DNA of 54,882 nucleotides from Roseburia sp. (GCA_023667765.1 JAMOZS010000012.1:1-54882), one strand, 5' to 3'. Shown: positions 9,027-18,874, counted from the stretch's first letter. Notes: generated by a model from the sequence alone, not told the origin. Made by a program: numbers and translations.

Positions 9027-9767
9027 TTATTCACCGATATACTGTGCTACCAATGCATCAAATGTACCATCCGCCTTCAGCTCTGCCAGAGCCTTATTGA
9101 TATCGGCTACCAGACTGCTTCCCTTCGGACAGGCGATTGCATAATACTCCATCTCAAAATCAAACAGAGCGCCGTCCAAAGCCTTTACCTTGTCGGAAAA
9201 CTTTTCGGCAAATACCATTGCAGGATTCTTATCGATAATTACGGCCTCCACTCTGCCGTTCATAAGGTCATTCACCGCATCTACTGCCTTGTTGTAATTC
9301 TGCACGGTAGTTCCTGCGATATCCTCGGCGGTATACATACCCGTAGTTCCCATCTGAACGCCGATAATCTTATTCTCCAAATCCGCCATTGTCGCAATCT
9401 CAGAATCCTTGGGAACAATCACATACTGCAAAGCCTCATAATAGTTATCGGTAAAATCCACCGACAGCTTTCTCTCCTCATCTACCGTCATACCGGCGAT
9501 AGCGACGTCAATCTTTGTACCTACAGCTGCCACAAGAGAATCGAAAGCCATATCCTCTACCTGTACTTCTCTTCCCAGCTTCTCCCCGATAGCCTTAATC
9601 AAAGCCACGTCAAAACCGTCCGGTTCTCCGTTTTCGCCTACATATTCAAAGGGTGGAAACTCTGCATTCGTACCGACAACCAAAGTTTTGCTGCCACTGT
9701 CGCCGCAGCCTGCCAACGCCCCCAGACAGAACGCGGCTGTAAATAATGCTGCCATAAATCTTTTCAT
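9027..9767 (-). CDS. Polar amino acid ABC transporter substrate-binding lipoprotein
   Basis: An extracellular solute-binding protein of family 3, 246 residues. The lipoprotein signal ends in LGALAGC (Cys 21). The mature domain starts LVVGTNAEFPPFEY, the typical opening of this family, with DFTDNYYEALQYVIV and GVQMGTTGMYTAEDI further on. The start is taken as the second of two close ATGs: GAGGAGG abuts the first ATG but stands 6 bases from the second. It forms the importer with the two genes downstream. The exact amino acid bound is not predictable here. Confidence 0.93.
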   Translation of the reverse strand: MKRFMAALFTAAFCLGALAGCGDSGSKTLVVGTNAEFPPFEYVGENGEPDGFDVALIKAIGEKLGREVQVEDMAFDSLVAAVGTKIDVAIAGMTVDEERKLSVDFTDNYYEALQYVIVPKDSEIATMADLENKIIGVQMGTTGMYTAEDIAGTTVQNYNKAVDAVNDLMNGRVEAVIIDKNPAMVFAEKFSDKVKALDGALFDFEMEYYAIACPKGSSLVADINKALAELKADGTFDALVAQYIGE

Positions 9768-9800
9768 AATCATCCTCCTCGTTATAGTGAAAATTTGCTT

Positions 9801-10505
9801 TTAAATTTGCATAACTATATCACCATTTCCAGAGAAAGTCAACAACCCCGCTGCGCATTTTCCCACCCACAGCGCCAGAAATGCCACCCCAATATAGGGC
9901 ACAAACGGAACCGGCTTCTTTAAGTTGCCTCTTGCATCGATATTATGGCAAAACCCCTGATGCATGCCCAACAATCCAAGGGAAAGAAGCATATGTAAGA
10001 AATAGAGCGAAAGCCTGCCGCCCTCCGCACAGAAGAGGAGACTGCAGCAGCAAAAAGCGTGACAGTCGGCCCTGCCGTATTTCCTGGAAAAAAATCCCTG
10101 CTGCAGCAGGCAGAAGCCTCCCCACTCGGCCAGACCGGTAAACAGCCTTCCCTCCGCCGCCAGCGCGCCGCAGCGGCAACAGAGCAGCATAATGCCGGCT
10201 CCTGCACAAATCCACCACACAAAACGATAGACCTGACTGCTCTCAAAATCCATTAACGCCGCAAAAAGTAAAGCCCCGTCCGCCACACAGAATATCATGC
10301 CCGATACGCCAAATACCGGATAACAATAACAGACTACCCCACCTCCCAGCAGACATAACCACCGATACCCTCGCCCTTCGATTAATTTTTTGCCCTTCCC
10401 ATGACACGTTTCTTTCATCAGAGAGGAAACGCAGCTTTCAACAATAGCTCCTATAAGAATACCATATATGACAGCCATACCTGCTTTTACCAATATTCCC
10501 CGCAT
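9801..10505 (-). CDS. A24-family prepilin peptidase of the Tad locus
   Basis: A 234-residue, highly hydrophobic, cysteine-rich aspartic peptidase, expected to cleave the Flp prepilin leader at the membrane. The two catalytic aspartates fit D86 (AALMDFESSQVYRF) and D147 (YGRADCHAF); the second normally sits in GxGD, here changed to GRAD. A conserved KKPVPFVPYIGVAFLAL lies near the end. AGGAGG precedes the ATG. It is the last gene of the pilus operon, so it probably serves that pilin. Assignment rests on the paired aspartates, topology and context. Confidence 0.75.
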   Translation of the reverse strand: MRGILVKAGMAVIYGILIGAIVESCVSSLMKETCHGKGKKLIEGRGYRWLCLLGGGVVCYCYPVFGVSGMIFCVADGALLFAALMDFESSQVYRFVWWICAGAGIMLLCCRCGALAAEGRLFTGLAEWGGFCLLQQGFFSRKYGRADCHAFCCCSLLFCAEGGRLSLYFLHMLLSLGLLGMHQGFCHNIDARGNLKKPVPFVPYIGVAFLALWVGKCAAGLLTFSGNGDIVMQI

Positions 10506-10559
10506 ATTTCACCTCCTCTGCGTTGTTTTCTGGGCAGAGCGTAATCCCCACTCCTCCTG

Positions 10560-13500
10560 TCAACGAAGCCTTGTCCTGATTTCGTCTAAAATGCTGTCTG
10601 TAACGGAAACCGTGCAGAGACTTGGATACTCCTCAATACAGCTCCCTCCTTTATAGGCACGCACCGTTATCCGATACTCTCCGTTAGCCGGTGTGTATAA
10701 AGGTATCATAAATACCAACTGCTCTTCCCGGCGCCACTGGGGACTCTCATAAACATAGGTATGATTCAGCTCCGGATTCAGCTCAGTCATCTCCGCCGGA
10801 AACTCCACCTCAATCCGGTCTGCATATCCCCATGCCCTGATTTTTAATACGCCGCTCTCCCCACATTTAAATACAGGGAGATGGGGCTCCAGAATTCTTT
10901 CCACCTCAGCAGAAAGTCCAAATTCCGTAAGCTCATATTCCAATATTCGTTCATTTCCAACTCTATCCGTCGCACAGATTGTCATTTTGAAATCACCGGC
11001 CAGCAATGGTGAATCCTCAGACAAATCGATTCTGATACAGCCATCCTCCTGAGGACTATAACGGACTTCCGAAAAGTCCGTACTGTTTTGAAGTATTGCT
11101 TCAAATTTCCCTACTCCGCTCAACTCATCCGCAGCAGTCAACAGGAGCTCCAAATCCGTTTCTTCCCTTTTTATTACCGCAATATTCTCCAGGACCTCCG
11201 CACCGGAAATTACCGGAGCCTCCCCGTCTCCAATAATGAACAGACCGTGTTTTTCATCCTCCTGCCAGTCTGAATACTGCACCCCCTCCTCATAATCGGC
11301 ACCCGCTACGGGAAGTACCTCCACCTGTTTCCCATTCCACTCCCCTCCTAAGGTAAATCCCTGGAAATAAGTGATTCCCTTACCATGCTCGAATCTTGTC
11401 CCGCCTCTTGCCGCTATCATGCCCAAAGGCTCCTTCGCTGTCAATTGCACGCGAATACTCTCACCGGGAAGCTCCTGTCTCTCCCTACTTAATTTTCCAT
11501 AAGGCGCTTCCGCTATAAAGCGCTGCTCAGTGCGGCCATCCCGATTCACCAGGATAATATTGTTTACCTGATAATCGCTTCTGGCCTCTCCCTGCAGTCC
11601 TGCCGTAAAGAGAAGCTGAAACGGCGTTTTGCCATCCGCCCTCACATAATAATGCTTATCATCTATCCGACAGACGCTTCCATATTCTGTTCCGGCCACC
11701 ATACTGCTGATTTCCAGCTGCTGCGTTCGGGGCTTCCACAGAAGCTTTGTATTTTGAAAACCACAGGGAATATGTATTGTATCACTGAGATTCCCTGCTC
11801 CGTCTACCGCTGCCAGATGAAGATACTGTTGCCCTGAGGCGGGCGTGAATGTAAGCGACCCGGTCTTTAGATACCTCCCGTCTTTTGCCGTCAGCCTGGA
11901 ATCGGCTTTACTGTCCAACAAGTAATAATACCCCTTGATTCCTGTACGAATCTCGGTATTTGTGATATTACTTGTGCAGATTCTTTCCTCATCCGCAACC
12001 CCAAAAGACTCTGCCTTGTGATAATACACCGTTCCATAATCAATCGGTTCCTTCCAGCTTATCTGAATGCTCCCATTACCTGCCGCTTTTTGTTCAACGG
12101 TATTTACTGCCACTTTATCCGGCGCCTCCAAATCCGGCGCTGCCACCCCTTTTAACTTCTGGCCATCCTGATATCCCACACTTACGGCTTTTATGACGGC
12201 CCTTCCGTCACCGCTCTGCACCCCGGCCTTCCTGCTGCTTTTCGCCGCCCCTTCGGCGACAAAGCTGCTCCCTCCATAGGCTGGTTTGGCAGAGAGTATC
12301 TGCCCTTTTGTATAGGGACAGATTTTTGTCTTTTTTGTGCCGCTCATAGACAGAGCCTTCCACGTCTGGGAATGATAATGATATACCTTATTGTTTGTAC
12401 GGAATCCCGACTTTATCTGAATCGTGCTTGTCCCTTCCGGAATCGCAATTTCCCCCACAAATTTCACATACTGCTTTACCGCTGTGGTTTCCACATTCTT
12501 TTCAGTCCACCTTACGCCGGAATCCGCCTTCAGATAGCTTTCCCGTCTGTCATCATATTTCTCATCATCCGAAGAAGTATCCGGAATCACCCTTAAGCTG
12601 TTCCTGTCCCCATACCATATTGTAGTGCCACTGTCATCCGTTATCTGAAGATATTGGTCATCCCTGCCTTCTAACATAGCGCCGCTGTTTCCTCCCTCTG
12701 CGCACATTTCCAGGGTAAAAGCTAATGTGGTATATCCCTTCGCCGGCAGCTTCTGAATATAGAAGGAAGAGGTACAGGCGTCCCCCTGCGCGCCTCCGTT
12801 ATGTCCCCCGATTCTATAATCTCCGGCGTCGGGATTGATTGTATTATCCATAGAATGCATATTCTCCACGCTGCTTTTATAAATGCCGACGCCAGTGGCC
12901 AGCACATCACATAGCATCGCATCCTCCCTGTAACATTCTTTTACATGCTCATGGGTGATATACTGGCCCGCCTTTCCTCCCACATAGCCGCCGCCACCGC
13001 CTGAATATCCATTTTCACCCTTAGCTGACATATCGGCATTCAGACTGGTTTCCTTTCCCCCCGCACCACCGTTCCCGGCAGGGCTGGCCCCGCCTCCGCC
13101 TCCTGCGGCAATCAGCATTCCCTTCTTCTTGGATACAATCGTAGTGGCTCCCCCGCCATTTCCGTATACGCTGCCCTTTCCTCCCCCGTTATATCGATTC
13201 TGTCCCCCTACCTTAACGGTTAACACATCACCCTTTTCCAGATACATTCTCGCCTCCGCCAAACCGCCCTTTCCTCCCGCGTATTTCTCATAATCTTCCC
13301 CCTGGGCTCCTGATGCCGTCAGCTCATAAAAACCGGCGGAAGGTATCACGACGGTTTGAGCGCTCCCCGTAAAAGCATAGCTTTGATTCAGCATTACCGC
13401 ATCTTCCTCCCGGGCGGCTCCCTTTAACCGTATATAATTTTTCCGGTCACGGCTCTGAGATAACAGATAGGTTTTTGGTATTGCGTCCGGCTGTGACCAG

Positions 13501-14858
13501 GCGAGGTCTATCGCTCCCTTTCCGTCATTTTCTTTATAATTCGGCGTTGCCGTAAGTATCAGCTGCACCCATTTCGCATAAAGGGTTATGTTCCTTGCAG
13601 GAGTATATGTTTCTCCGTCCATACCCACAGGACGGGTACAGGCTGCATCCTCATACCATCCTCCAAAGGACCATCCCTCCCGAGTGGTCTTTGGCAGAAT
13701 CACAGACTCCACAGCATATGTGGCAGTCATTGTGTCCACCGCTCCATTCTCCCCGCAGAAATAATAAATCTCTTCCAGATATCTTCCATAAAAGGGTTCC
13801 TCCAGCCTCCAGCCCTGAAAGCTGCGCTCCGCCAAAAGCTTTGCTGCCGCCTTTCCCCCCTGACTGTCAAAAGATACGGTAATTCCCTTTGGCGCTTTTA
13901 GCAGAGATAACTTCGGCGCATAAGAAGTTCCATATTCCTGGGTAATCATAACCATCTTAGCGCTTCCCATATAAGTTCCCCCTGCGGGGTCAATCCTCAA
14001 CGTACTCCTGCATGACTTCCACTGTGCATAAAGCACAATGGTCTCCTTATCCTTGCCGGTTAGATTCAGAATGGTCTGTTCCTCCTTATAGGCCGTGCCC
14101 TTCCCATCCGCCCTGGTATTCCATCCGTCAAAGGTATAACCAATCCGCTGATATGTATTTTTACGCAGCTTCCTTTCCCCATTTACTGCAATCCCTTCAT
14201 AGCTTGTGGCATTGTTGTAAAAGAACACGGAATCCTCCATATATCCGTTTGCATTTGGATTGTTTTTCTCATATTTTACGGTATATTTGTTCCAGGAAAT
14301 TTTTTTACACGCATGACTGACGGCTCGTCCCTGCTCCAGATTGTTACACAGCGGACATAAATAATAATAATCTACCCCCGCCGGCAGACAGGTCATACTC
14401 TGAGCCGTCTCCTTATCCATATAAAACAAAAAATCAATCTTCTCTCCACAGTCGGCACAGACCGCAATCCAGCCGCTTTTATAATATCCCCCGCAGTTTT
14501 TCTTTCCGAAGGTGATTCCATGCCAGCCCGACTCTATACCATAACTATTATGAATACAATGACCGGGAGAATACTTCACCTCCCACCTCTTAACAGGAAT
14601 ATCATCCTTTCTCTCCGTTATATAATAATGCTCCCCCGTTTGAAGCGCTCTCAGACCGGGGCTTACCCCTGTATTGACAGAAGTCCCTCTGGAATAGGCC
14701 ACATAGTCTCTTTCTTTGGCATCTGTGGTAAAGGCCTTTCTGTCCGGAGCCCAGGTAATATTCGGATTACCCTGCAGAGCCTGAGCCTGTGCCTTCACGC
14801 CGACTGATAAGCACAGACCGACAGCCAGTCCCAGCAGTCGTTTCATAATATGTCTCAT
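10560..14858 (-). CDS. Large secreted Tad-locus protein: zinc ribbon, InlB-type repeats, glycine-rich domain
   Basis: A 1432-residue protein with a Sec signal peptide (MRHIMKRLLGLAVGLCLSVG). In order: an N-terminal region with a double CxxC zinc-ribbon-like motif (CADC about 134-137, CPLC about 168-171); two InlB/Listeria-Bacteroides repeat units ending LYAQW (about 280) and LYAKW (about 430); a glycine-rich domain (about 515-635, with AAGGGGGASPAGNGG); then beta-rich, Ig-like segments with fibronectin-like stretches. No LPxTG or C-terminal membrane anchor is seen. The ATG at 14858 follows AGGAGG. It lies inside the Tad operon, so a pilus-associated adhesin or tip protein is the likely role (inference). 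Confidence 0.75.
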   Translation of the reverse strand: MRHIMKRLLGLAVGLCLSVGVKAQAQALQGNPNITWAPDRKAFTTDAKERDYVAYSRGTSVNTGVSPGLRALQTGEHYYITERKDDIPVKRWEVKYSPGHCIHNSYGIESGWHGITFGKKNCGGYYKSGWIAVCADCGEKIDFLFYMDKETAQSMTCLPAGVDYYYLCPLCNNLEQGRAVSHACKKISWNKYTVKYEKNNPNANGYMEDSVFFYNNATSYEGIAVNGERKLRKNTYQRIGYTFDGWNTRADGKGTAYKEEQTILNLTGKDKETIVLYAQWKSCRSTLRIDPAGGTYMGSAKMVMITQEYGTSYAPKLSLLKAPKGITVSFDSQGGKAAAKLLAERSFQGWRLEEPFYGRYLEEIYYFCGENGAVDTMTATYAVESVILPKTTREGWSFGGWYEDAACTRPVGMDGETYTPARNITLYAKWVQLILTATPNYKENDGKGAIDLAWSQPDAIPKTYLLSQSRDRKNYIRLKGAAREEDAVMLNQSYAFTGSAQTVVIPSAGFYELTASGAQGEDYEKYAGGKGGLAEARMYLEKGDVLTVKVGGQNRYNGGGKGSVYGNGGGATTIVSKKKGMLIAAGGGGGASPAGNGGAGGKETSLNADMSAKGENGYSGGGGGYVGGKAGQYITHEHVKECYREDAMLCDVLATGVGIYKSSVENMHSMDNTINPDAGDYRIGGHNGGAQGDACTSSFYIQKLPAKGYTTLAFTLEMCAEGGNSGAMLEGRDDQYLQITDDSGTTIWYGDRNSLRVIPDTSSDDEKYDDRRESYLKADSGVRWTEKNVETTAVKQYVKFVGEIAIPEGTSTIQIKSGFRTNNKVYHYHSQTWKALSMSGTKKTKICPYTKGQILSAKPAYGGSSFVAEGAAKSSRKAGVQSGDGRAVIKAVSVGYQDGQKLKGVAAPDLEAPDKVAVNTVEQKAAGNGSIQISWKEPIDYGTVYYHKAESFGVADEERICTSNITNTEIRTGIKGYYYLLDSKADSRLTAKDGRYLKTGSLTFTPASGQQYLHLAAVDGAGNLSDTIHIPCGFQNTKLLWKPRTQQLEISSMVAGTEYGSVCRIDDKHYYVRADGKTPFQLLFTAGLQGEARSDYQVNNIILVNRDGRTEQRFIAEAPYGKLSRERQELPGESIRVQLTAKEPLGMIAARGGTRFEHGKGITYFQGFTLGGEWNGKQVEVLPVAGADYEEGVQYSDWQEDEKHGLFIIGDGEAPVISGAEVLENIAVIKREETDLELLLTAADELSGVGKFEAILQNSTDFSEVRYSPQEDGCIRIDLSEDSPLLAGDFKMTICATDRVGNERILEYELTEFGLSAEVERILEPHLPVFKCGESGVLKIRAWGYADRIEVEFPAEMTELNPELNHTYVYESPQWRREEQLVFMIPLYTPANGEYRITVRAYKGGSCIEEYPSLCTVSVTDSILDEIRTRLR

Positions 14859-14946
14859 ATACTCTCCTCCTCTCATGTCTCCCATATGCCCAGCGCCATG
14901 CCTTTCTGCTATTTGATAACCCTCTCAGAAACACCTTCCGAACCCG

Positions 14947-15669
14947 TTACATGGAATCAAAATCCCATACCTTCACCACTCTCAGACTTCCCTGCTCTAT
15001 TCCACTATAAAACCGTTCCACATCCTTTCCATCCAGATAGACATTAATACGCTGGGCTGCCGTCTGCCTATCCTCGCCGGAAATAGCCTTACCGGAGCTG
15101 TCAAAAACCTGCTGTACATAAACCTCACTCCATACAAGCCGCACACTGTTTTCTTCCTCTACGCAATAAATATGTATCCTGTCCCCGGCCCGAAGAACCC
15201 CTCCTGCTACCTGGCTCAAATCCTCCGCTTTAAAACCTGCTATGACAGGCTGCTCCATATCTTTCGTAATTTCATTCAGCTGTTCAAACATCCCCTGTGT
15301 GAGCAGCACGCCCTCCTCAATAGAGAACAAAGCCGCCATTCCTTTTATCTGCTCCGGCTCCTTCAATGCACCGGCCGGAATACAGCTTGCGTCCAGGCTT
15401 CTGCCCGTAAAATATACCTCTCTGTTCTCAGGAGTAATGACCATACCCTTGGGTATCTCCTTTGCCGCAGTATAAATGATTCCTTGCTCATAGGGCTCCA
15501 GCAGCTTTTTCTCCAGCTGCAGCATAACCACAAATACCGTAACCGCCGCAATAAACGAGGTAATAATCACACCGCTCCAGAAGCGTCCGCTGCCGCTTTT
15601 TCCGACAGTACCCCTTCGCTTCCCTTTGCTGTCCTCTTTTGACTCTCTTTTCAAACCTTCTCTTCTCAT
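14947..15669 (-). CDS. cpaB: SAF-domain pilus assembly protein, CpaB/RcpC-like
   Basis: A 240-residue protein with a basic N-terminus, one membrane segment (about 32-52) and an extracytoplasmic SAF-like domain: AAKEIPKGMVITPENREVYF, then a second half with GGVLRAGDRIHIYCVEE. This is the CpaB/RcpC family of Tad systems, which in Gram-negatives links to the secretin; here no secretin is present and the protein probably acts in the cell wall. GGGAGG precedes the ATG. It stands between the TadE-like genes and the large secreted protein gene. Confidence 0.75.
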   Translation of the reverse strand: MRREGLKRESKEDSKGKRRGTVGKSGSGRFWSGVIITSFIAAVTVFVVMLQLEKKLLEPYEQGIIYTAAKEIPKGMVITPENREVYFTGRSLDASCIPAGALKEPEQIKGMAALFSIEEGVLLTQGMFEQLNEITKDMEQPVIAGFKAEDLSQVAGGVLRAGDRIHIYCVEEENSVRLVWSEVYVQQVFDSSGKAISGEDRQTAAQRINVYLDGKDVERFYSGIEQGSLRVVKVWDFDSM

Positions 15670-15705
15670 ACAACCCTCCCTGTTCGCATAGGCGTTTCTC
15701 TCACG

Positions 15706-16320
15706 TTAAGCTTCTCCCTGAATATCTACCAACTTACCCTTATGCGCTCTTACCTGTATTCCCCAAATTCCTCTTGTCATAAAGGCAATTTCGCTGTAAA
15801 TACCGGTTGCCTCCACTAAAATACCGTTAGGAGCTCTCACATTTCCCAGTACCCCTTCCGTTTCGCTTATCCGACCGTCTTCGGATACCCTGTAACTAAA
15901 GACCCTGTCCTGTTCCACATTAAAGATAATATAATTGACCACCTCTACCTTTCCGTCAATCAGACTCTTATTCCCGCACTCCCAATTCTGATTCAGATTT
16001 AAATTGCCTTTGATAGCCTCCCGGCAGCGCTCATATGCCTGCCCCGGGTTGCTCAAGCGTATCCTATGGGAAATACCATACTCTTCCAAGTCGATAATGG
16101 CCGACGCCAGATTTGATGCCGCCAGCGCATCCTCCAAATACAGGCCGGTGCTGCGATACTGCTCCAGCTGCAGCTGCGTGCTCAGCAGTACCGCTAAAAA
16201 CAGGATAAAAAACAATCCCAGACACCATCCTATCTGCCCCGATTCCTTTTCAGACAGCCATTTCCCGTTAATTTTTCGCCGTAGAAACCCTCTTCTCCTC
16301 AAATGTATACCTTCCTCCAA
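15706..16320 (-). CDS. TadE/TadG-like minor pilus protein, probable TTG start
   Basis: A 204-residue protein: a basic N-terminus, one membrane helix (about 30-48, GWCLGLFFILFLAVLLS) and a soluble C-terminal domain with no recognised motif. Size, topology and position fit the TadE/TadG/TadF pseudopilins of Tad loci. No ATG fits. The frame opens with TTG at 16320 preceded by AAGGA, or with a second TTG at 16302 preceded by GGAGG. Either way it overlaps the end of the upstream gene, which suggests translational coupling. Confidence 0.6.
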   Translation of the reverse strand: MEEGIHLRRRGFLRRKINGKWLSEKESGQIGWCLGLFFILFLAVLLSTQLQLEQYRSTGLYLEDALAASNLASAIIDLEEYGISHRIRLSNPGQAYERCREAIKGNLNLNQNWECGNKSLIDGKVEVVNYIIFNVEQDRVFSYRVSEDGRISETEGVLGNVRAPNGILVEATGIYSEIAFMTRGIWGIQVRAHKGKLVDIQGEA

Positions 16321-16633
16321 GCTTTCCTTTTATGCAGAGTGTAACCGGCGCTCCGTAACCGACCTGCTGCAAAGTCGTGCCGGCCAGACTGGTATCCGTC
16401 ACTCCTATTTCTCTCAGCTCCTCTCTGAGAGCAGATTCGTCAGGCTCTGTCAAATAACCTATCGTCTCCATGCGTAAAATATATTTTCTTGCCAACTGCC
16501 CTGCCATAGACTTCTGATGAATCAATTCCGTACACTCCATGTAGGCAAGCATCATCACGGTCATTGCAAGAATGCAAAGCCCCGTGGACAGAAGGTCTCC
16601 TATATTGCCCGGCTGCTTTTGCTTTTTCTTCAT
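16268..16633 (-). CDS. TadE-like (DUF4320-like) pilus protein
   Basis: A 121-residue protein with a short basic start (MKKKQKQPGN), one membrane helix (about 12-30), and a conserved-looking region CTELIHQKSMAGQLARKYIL followed by METIGYLT, as in the DUF4320/TadE-like proteins of clostridial Tad loci. The start is the ATG at 16633 after AAGGGG. It lies 69 bp after the pilin gene and overlaps the next gene by 53 bp. A minor pilin role is inferred from topology and context. Confidence 0.6.
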   Translation of the reverse strand: MKKKQKQPGNIGDLLSTGLCILAMTVMMLAYMECTELIHQKSMAGQLARKYILRMETIGYLTEPDESALREELREIGVTDTSLAGTTLQQVGYGAPVTLCIKGKLGGRYTFEEKRVSTAKN

Positions 16634-16702
16634 AGCTATACCCCTTGCGTGCTTCAGCACGCATCCCAAACTCAATAAATTAAGTTGAATGCATGATACC
16701 TG

Positions 16703-16948
16703 CTAGCTTGTCTTACCGAGAATATTTTTTGCTTCCAATGTCAGTTCATTGATAATTGTGGTAATAAAGTCTGAGAGACTATCCTTCATAACCACACATA
16801 ACAACAGCGCAATCACACACAGACCCACGGTAACCAATATGCCGTCGATTCCCTCGTCCTTTTTCCTGCCTTCCCGGCAAATTCCCCTTACTCCCATAAG
16901 AACTCTCTGTTCTAAATCCTTCGCCGCCCTTTTTATCTGAAATATCAT
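16703..16948 (-). CDS. Flp-type major pilin (DUF6133-like)
   Basis: A small protein of 81 residues with a basic leader and one long hydrophobic helix, EGIDGILVTVGLCVIALLLC, followed by a short amphipathic tail. This is the layout of class III Flp pilins in Firmicutes. The processing site probably lies near the EG/IDG junction. Two ATGs, at 16954 and 16948, are possible: AGGAGG stands 3 bases from the first and 9 from the second, so the second is preferred. The gene follows tadC, the usual place for a pilin in a compact Tad operon. Confidence 0.7.
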   Translation of the reverse strand: MIFQIKRAAKDLEQRVLMGVRGICREGRKKDEGIDGILVTVGLCVIALLLCVVMKDSLSDFITTIINELTLEAKNILGKTS

Positions 16949-16997
16949 ATTCATTTTCCTCCTATTCCGCCGCTTCAGCGGCTCTGTCATCTGCGTC

Positions 16998-17843
16998 TTA
17001 TAAGTGAATGGTTGCCGAAAACATCTGACTCACACAGGCATATAGCACAATCCCCATTACGGCAGCCAGAATACCAAGCTGATAAAAGGTTATGCTTCTG
17101 TCCAAAGCCTCTTTTTTTCCTGCCAGCGCCGAAAGCTCCATGTCCTTAATCTGCTCTGCCAAATCGCTTAGCAGCTCTGCTGCCTGACCGGATTCCATAG
17201 CCTGCAGAATAATTATGCATAACGAATCAATATGTCTGTTATCAAACTTATCCTGGAAGCGTTCCAGCGCTTCATACAAATCCCCATGCATTACGATATC
17301 TCCCGCCAGCTCCAAAAGGGCCTGCTTAAGACGCTTATCCTGCACACATCCATAGCATTCAGCCAGAGCTGACGTCACATAAACTCCCGCCCTGATTTGT
17401 ATCTCCAGCGCATGATACAGAAGCTTCAGCTCCTGCAGAAGGCGTTTGTTATCCTGAGCGTTTAAATATACCACCAGTCCCGACGGCAGCATATAAAGCG
17501 AAAGCATCGCCAGCAATCCATAAGAAATGCCAAGCTGAGAGAGCGTCAAAAAGCCTGCCGCCGCCAGAAGCAAACGTGCCGTCAGAAAACGAAAGGGCGT
17601 TATTTTCTCTCCCAAATGATAGGCCGCGCCATTTTTCCCAAGCCATCTTTCGCTTTTCCGATACCAGGTAAGCTCCTTTCCCCGACCGGTCATAAGCTCC
17701 ACAAAATCCCCACAGCTTTTCAAAAAAGCATGCTTTCGTATTTCCTGTCCCTGTCGGGCCAACTGCCAAAACAATAGCAATATCAGTTCTGCTGCCACAT
17801 AGGGCAAAAACTCCAGGCAAGCGCCAATCCATTTCTGCTCCAT
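16998..17843 (-). CDS. tadC: Type II secretion F-domain membrane protein TadC
   Basis: A 281-residue integral membrane protein. The central cytoplasmic domain has the T2SF pattern: LLYHALEIQIRAGVYVTSAL, GDIVMHGDLYEALERFQDKF, ILQAMESGQAAELLSDLAEQ, flanked by a membrane pair near 85-125 and a C-terminal helix. Together with TadB it should form the inner-membrane platform that TadA drives. AGGAG precedes the ATG, 56 bp after tadB. Confidence 0.8.
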   Translation of the reverse strand: MEQKWIGACLEFLPYVAAELILLLFWQLARQGQEIRKHAFLKSCGDFVELMTGRGKELTWYRKSERWLGKNGAAYHLGEKITPFRFLTARLLLAAAGFLTLSQLGISYGLLAMLSLYMLPSGLVVYLNAQDNKRLLQELKLLYHALEIQIRAGVYVTSALAECYGCVQDKRLKQALLELAGDIVMHGDLYEALERFQDKFDNRHIDSLCIIILQAMESGQAAELLSDLAEQIKDMELSALAGKKEALDRSITFYQLGILAAVMGIVLYACVSQMFSATIHL

Positions 17844-17899
17844 CCTACTCCTCCGTTTCTGCGGCTTTTTTGTTTCCTGCCTTCCTGACTCTTCTTTTT

Positions 17900-18832
17900 C
17901 TATTTATTCAGGCGCAGTACCTGTCGCCCGAAAAGGATAAATATCCCCAATACGATTCCCAAGGCCAGTCTCCCCGGCCAGGTTCTGTATAAAATCTCCC
18001 AAATAGAGGTGCTAATCAGCTTATCCACGGTCATCAGCGAAAACAGGGACAAGAAAAGCAGCAAAAGCATATTGATTGCGGCCTCCCGCAGCATACCCTT
18101 CCGTTCCCTGCGCAGTCTCAGATACTCACGCATGGACCTGCGGCTGCTGTTTACCAGCATGGTAAAATCCGCACAGTAACGGCTGGTAATCTCCATATTG
18201 CGCACCAACTCCTTGAACTTCGGATGCTCTATCCGCTCTTCCATGGAAAGCATGGCGGCTCCCACATCTCCCGTGGTCTGCGCCTCATAACAGCAGCCCT
18301 CCAGAGCGCTTTTCAAGGGCTCCTCCAAGTATCTTCCCACCTGTAAAAATATGCCGGTGATTTCTCCTGCCGTGACACTGTAATTTCCCAAAAAATCCAA
18401 TAGTTTCAACAGATTTTCATTCACACTTTTCATCTCCTTCATACGGGCATAGCCAAAAACCAGATATTCCAGCCCCAGCAGAAGGCTGATTCCGACTGCC
18501 GCCCCCAAAAGCCCTACTGTCAGCAACAGCAGCAGAAAGCAAATTGCAATTACTCCCATTTCCATGACAAGAAACCACTCCGCCGTAAACATGGGAAAAC
18601 GTCTTTTGATACCGCAATAGTCCAACTCCCGTTCCACCAGGGCGCAAAAGCCCTGCCTTTGCTTAAGCTTTGTCAACCCCGCTCTCTTCTCCAGGAGTCT
18701 GGCCCTGGCGGCGTCCTCAAGCCCGGCTCTCGTACTCTGCAAAAGTCTTGTAACGCTGCGCAGTACGGCAAAGCGATAAAACAGAGCTCCAAAGCCTGAA
18801 AACAGCAAGCCAAATATGATTATTCCGAACAT
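17900..18832 (-). CDS. tadB: Pilus assembly platform protein TadB
   Basis: A 310-residue integral membrane protein with helices at the N-terminus (about 1-20), in the middle (about 95-125) and at the C-terminus (about 255-305). The cytoplasmic part contains NYSVTAGEITGIFLQVGRYL and a CCYEAQTTGDVGAAMLSMEE stretch, as in T2SF/TadB proteins. GGAG precedes the ATG. It directly follows tadA and is followed by the paralogous tadC. Confidence 0.75.
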   Translation of the reverse strand: MFGIIIFGLLFSGFGALFYRFAVLRSVTRLLQSTRAGLEDAARARLLEKRAGLTKLKQRQGFCALVERELDYCGIKRRFPMFTAEWFLVMEMGVIAICFLLLLLTVGLLGAAVGISLLLGLEYLVFGYARMKEMKSVNENLLKLLDFLGNYSVTAGEITGIFLQVGRYLEEPLKSALEGCCYEAQTTGDVGAAMLSMEERIEHPKFKELVRNMEITSRYCADFTMLVNSSRRSMREYLRLRRERKGMLREAAINMLLLLFLSLFSLMTVDKLISTSIWEILYRTWPGRLALGIVLGIFILFGRQVLRLNK

Positions 18833-18874
18833 CCTGTATCTCCTTTCCTTCTATCATCACTGTTTAAATCCAGA

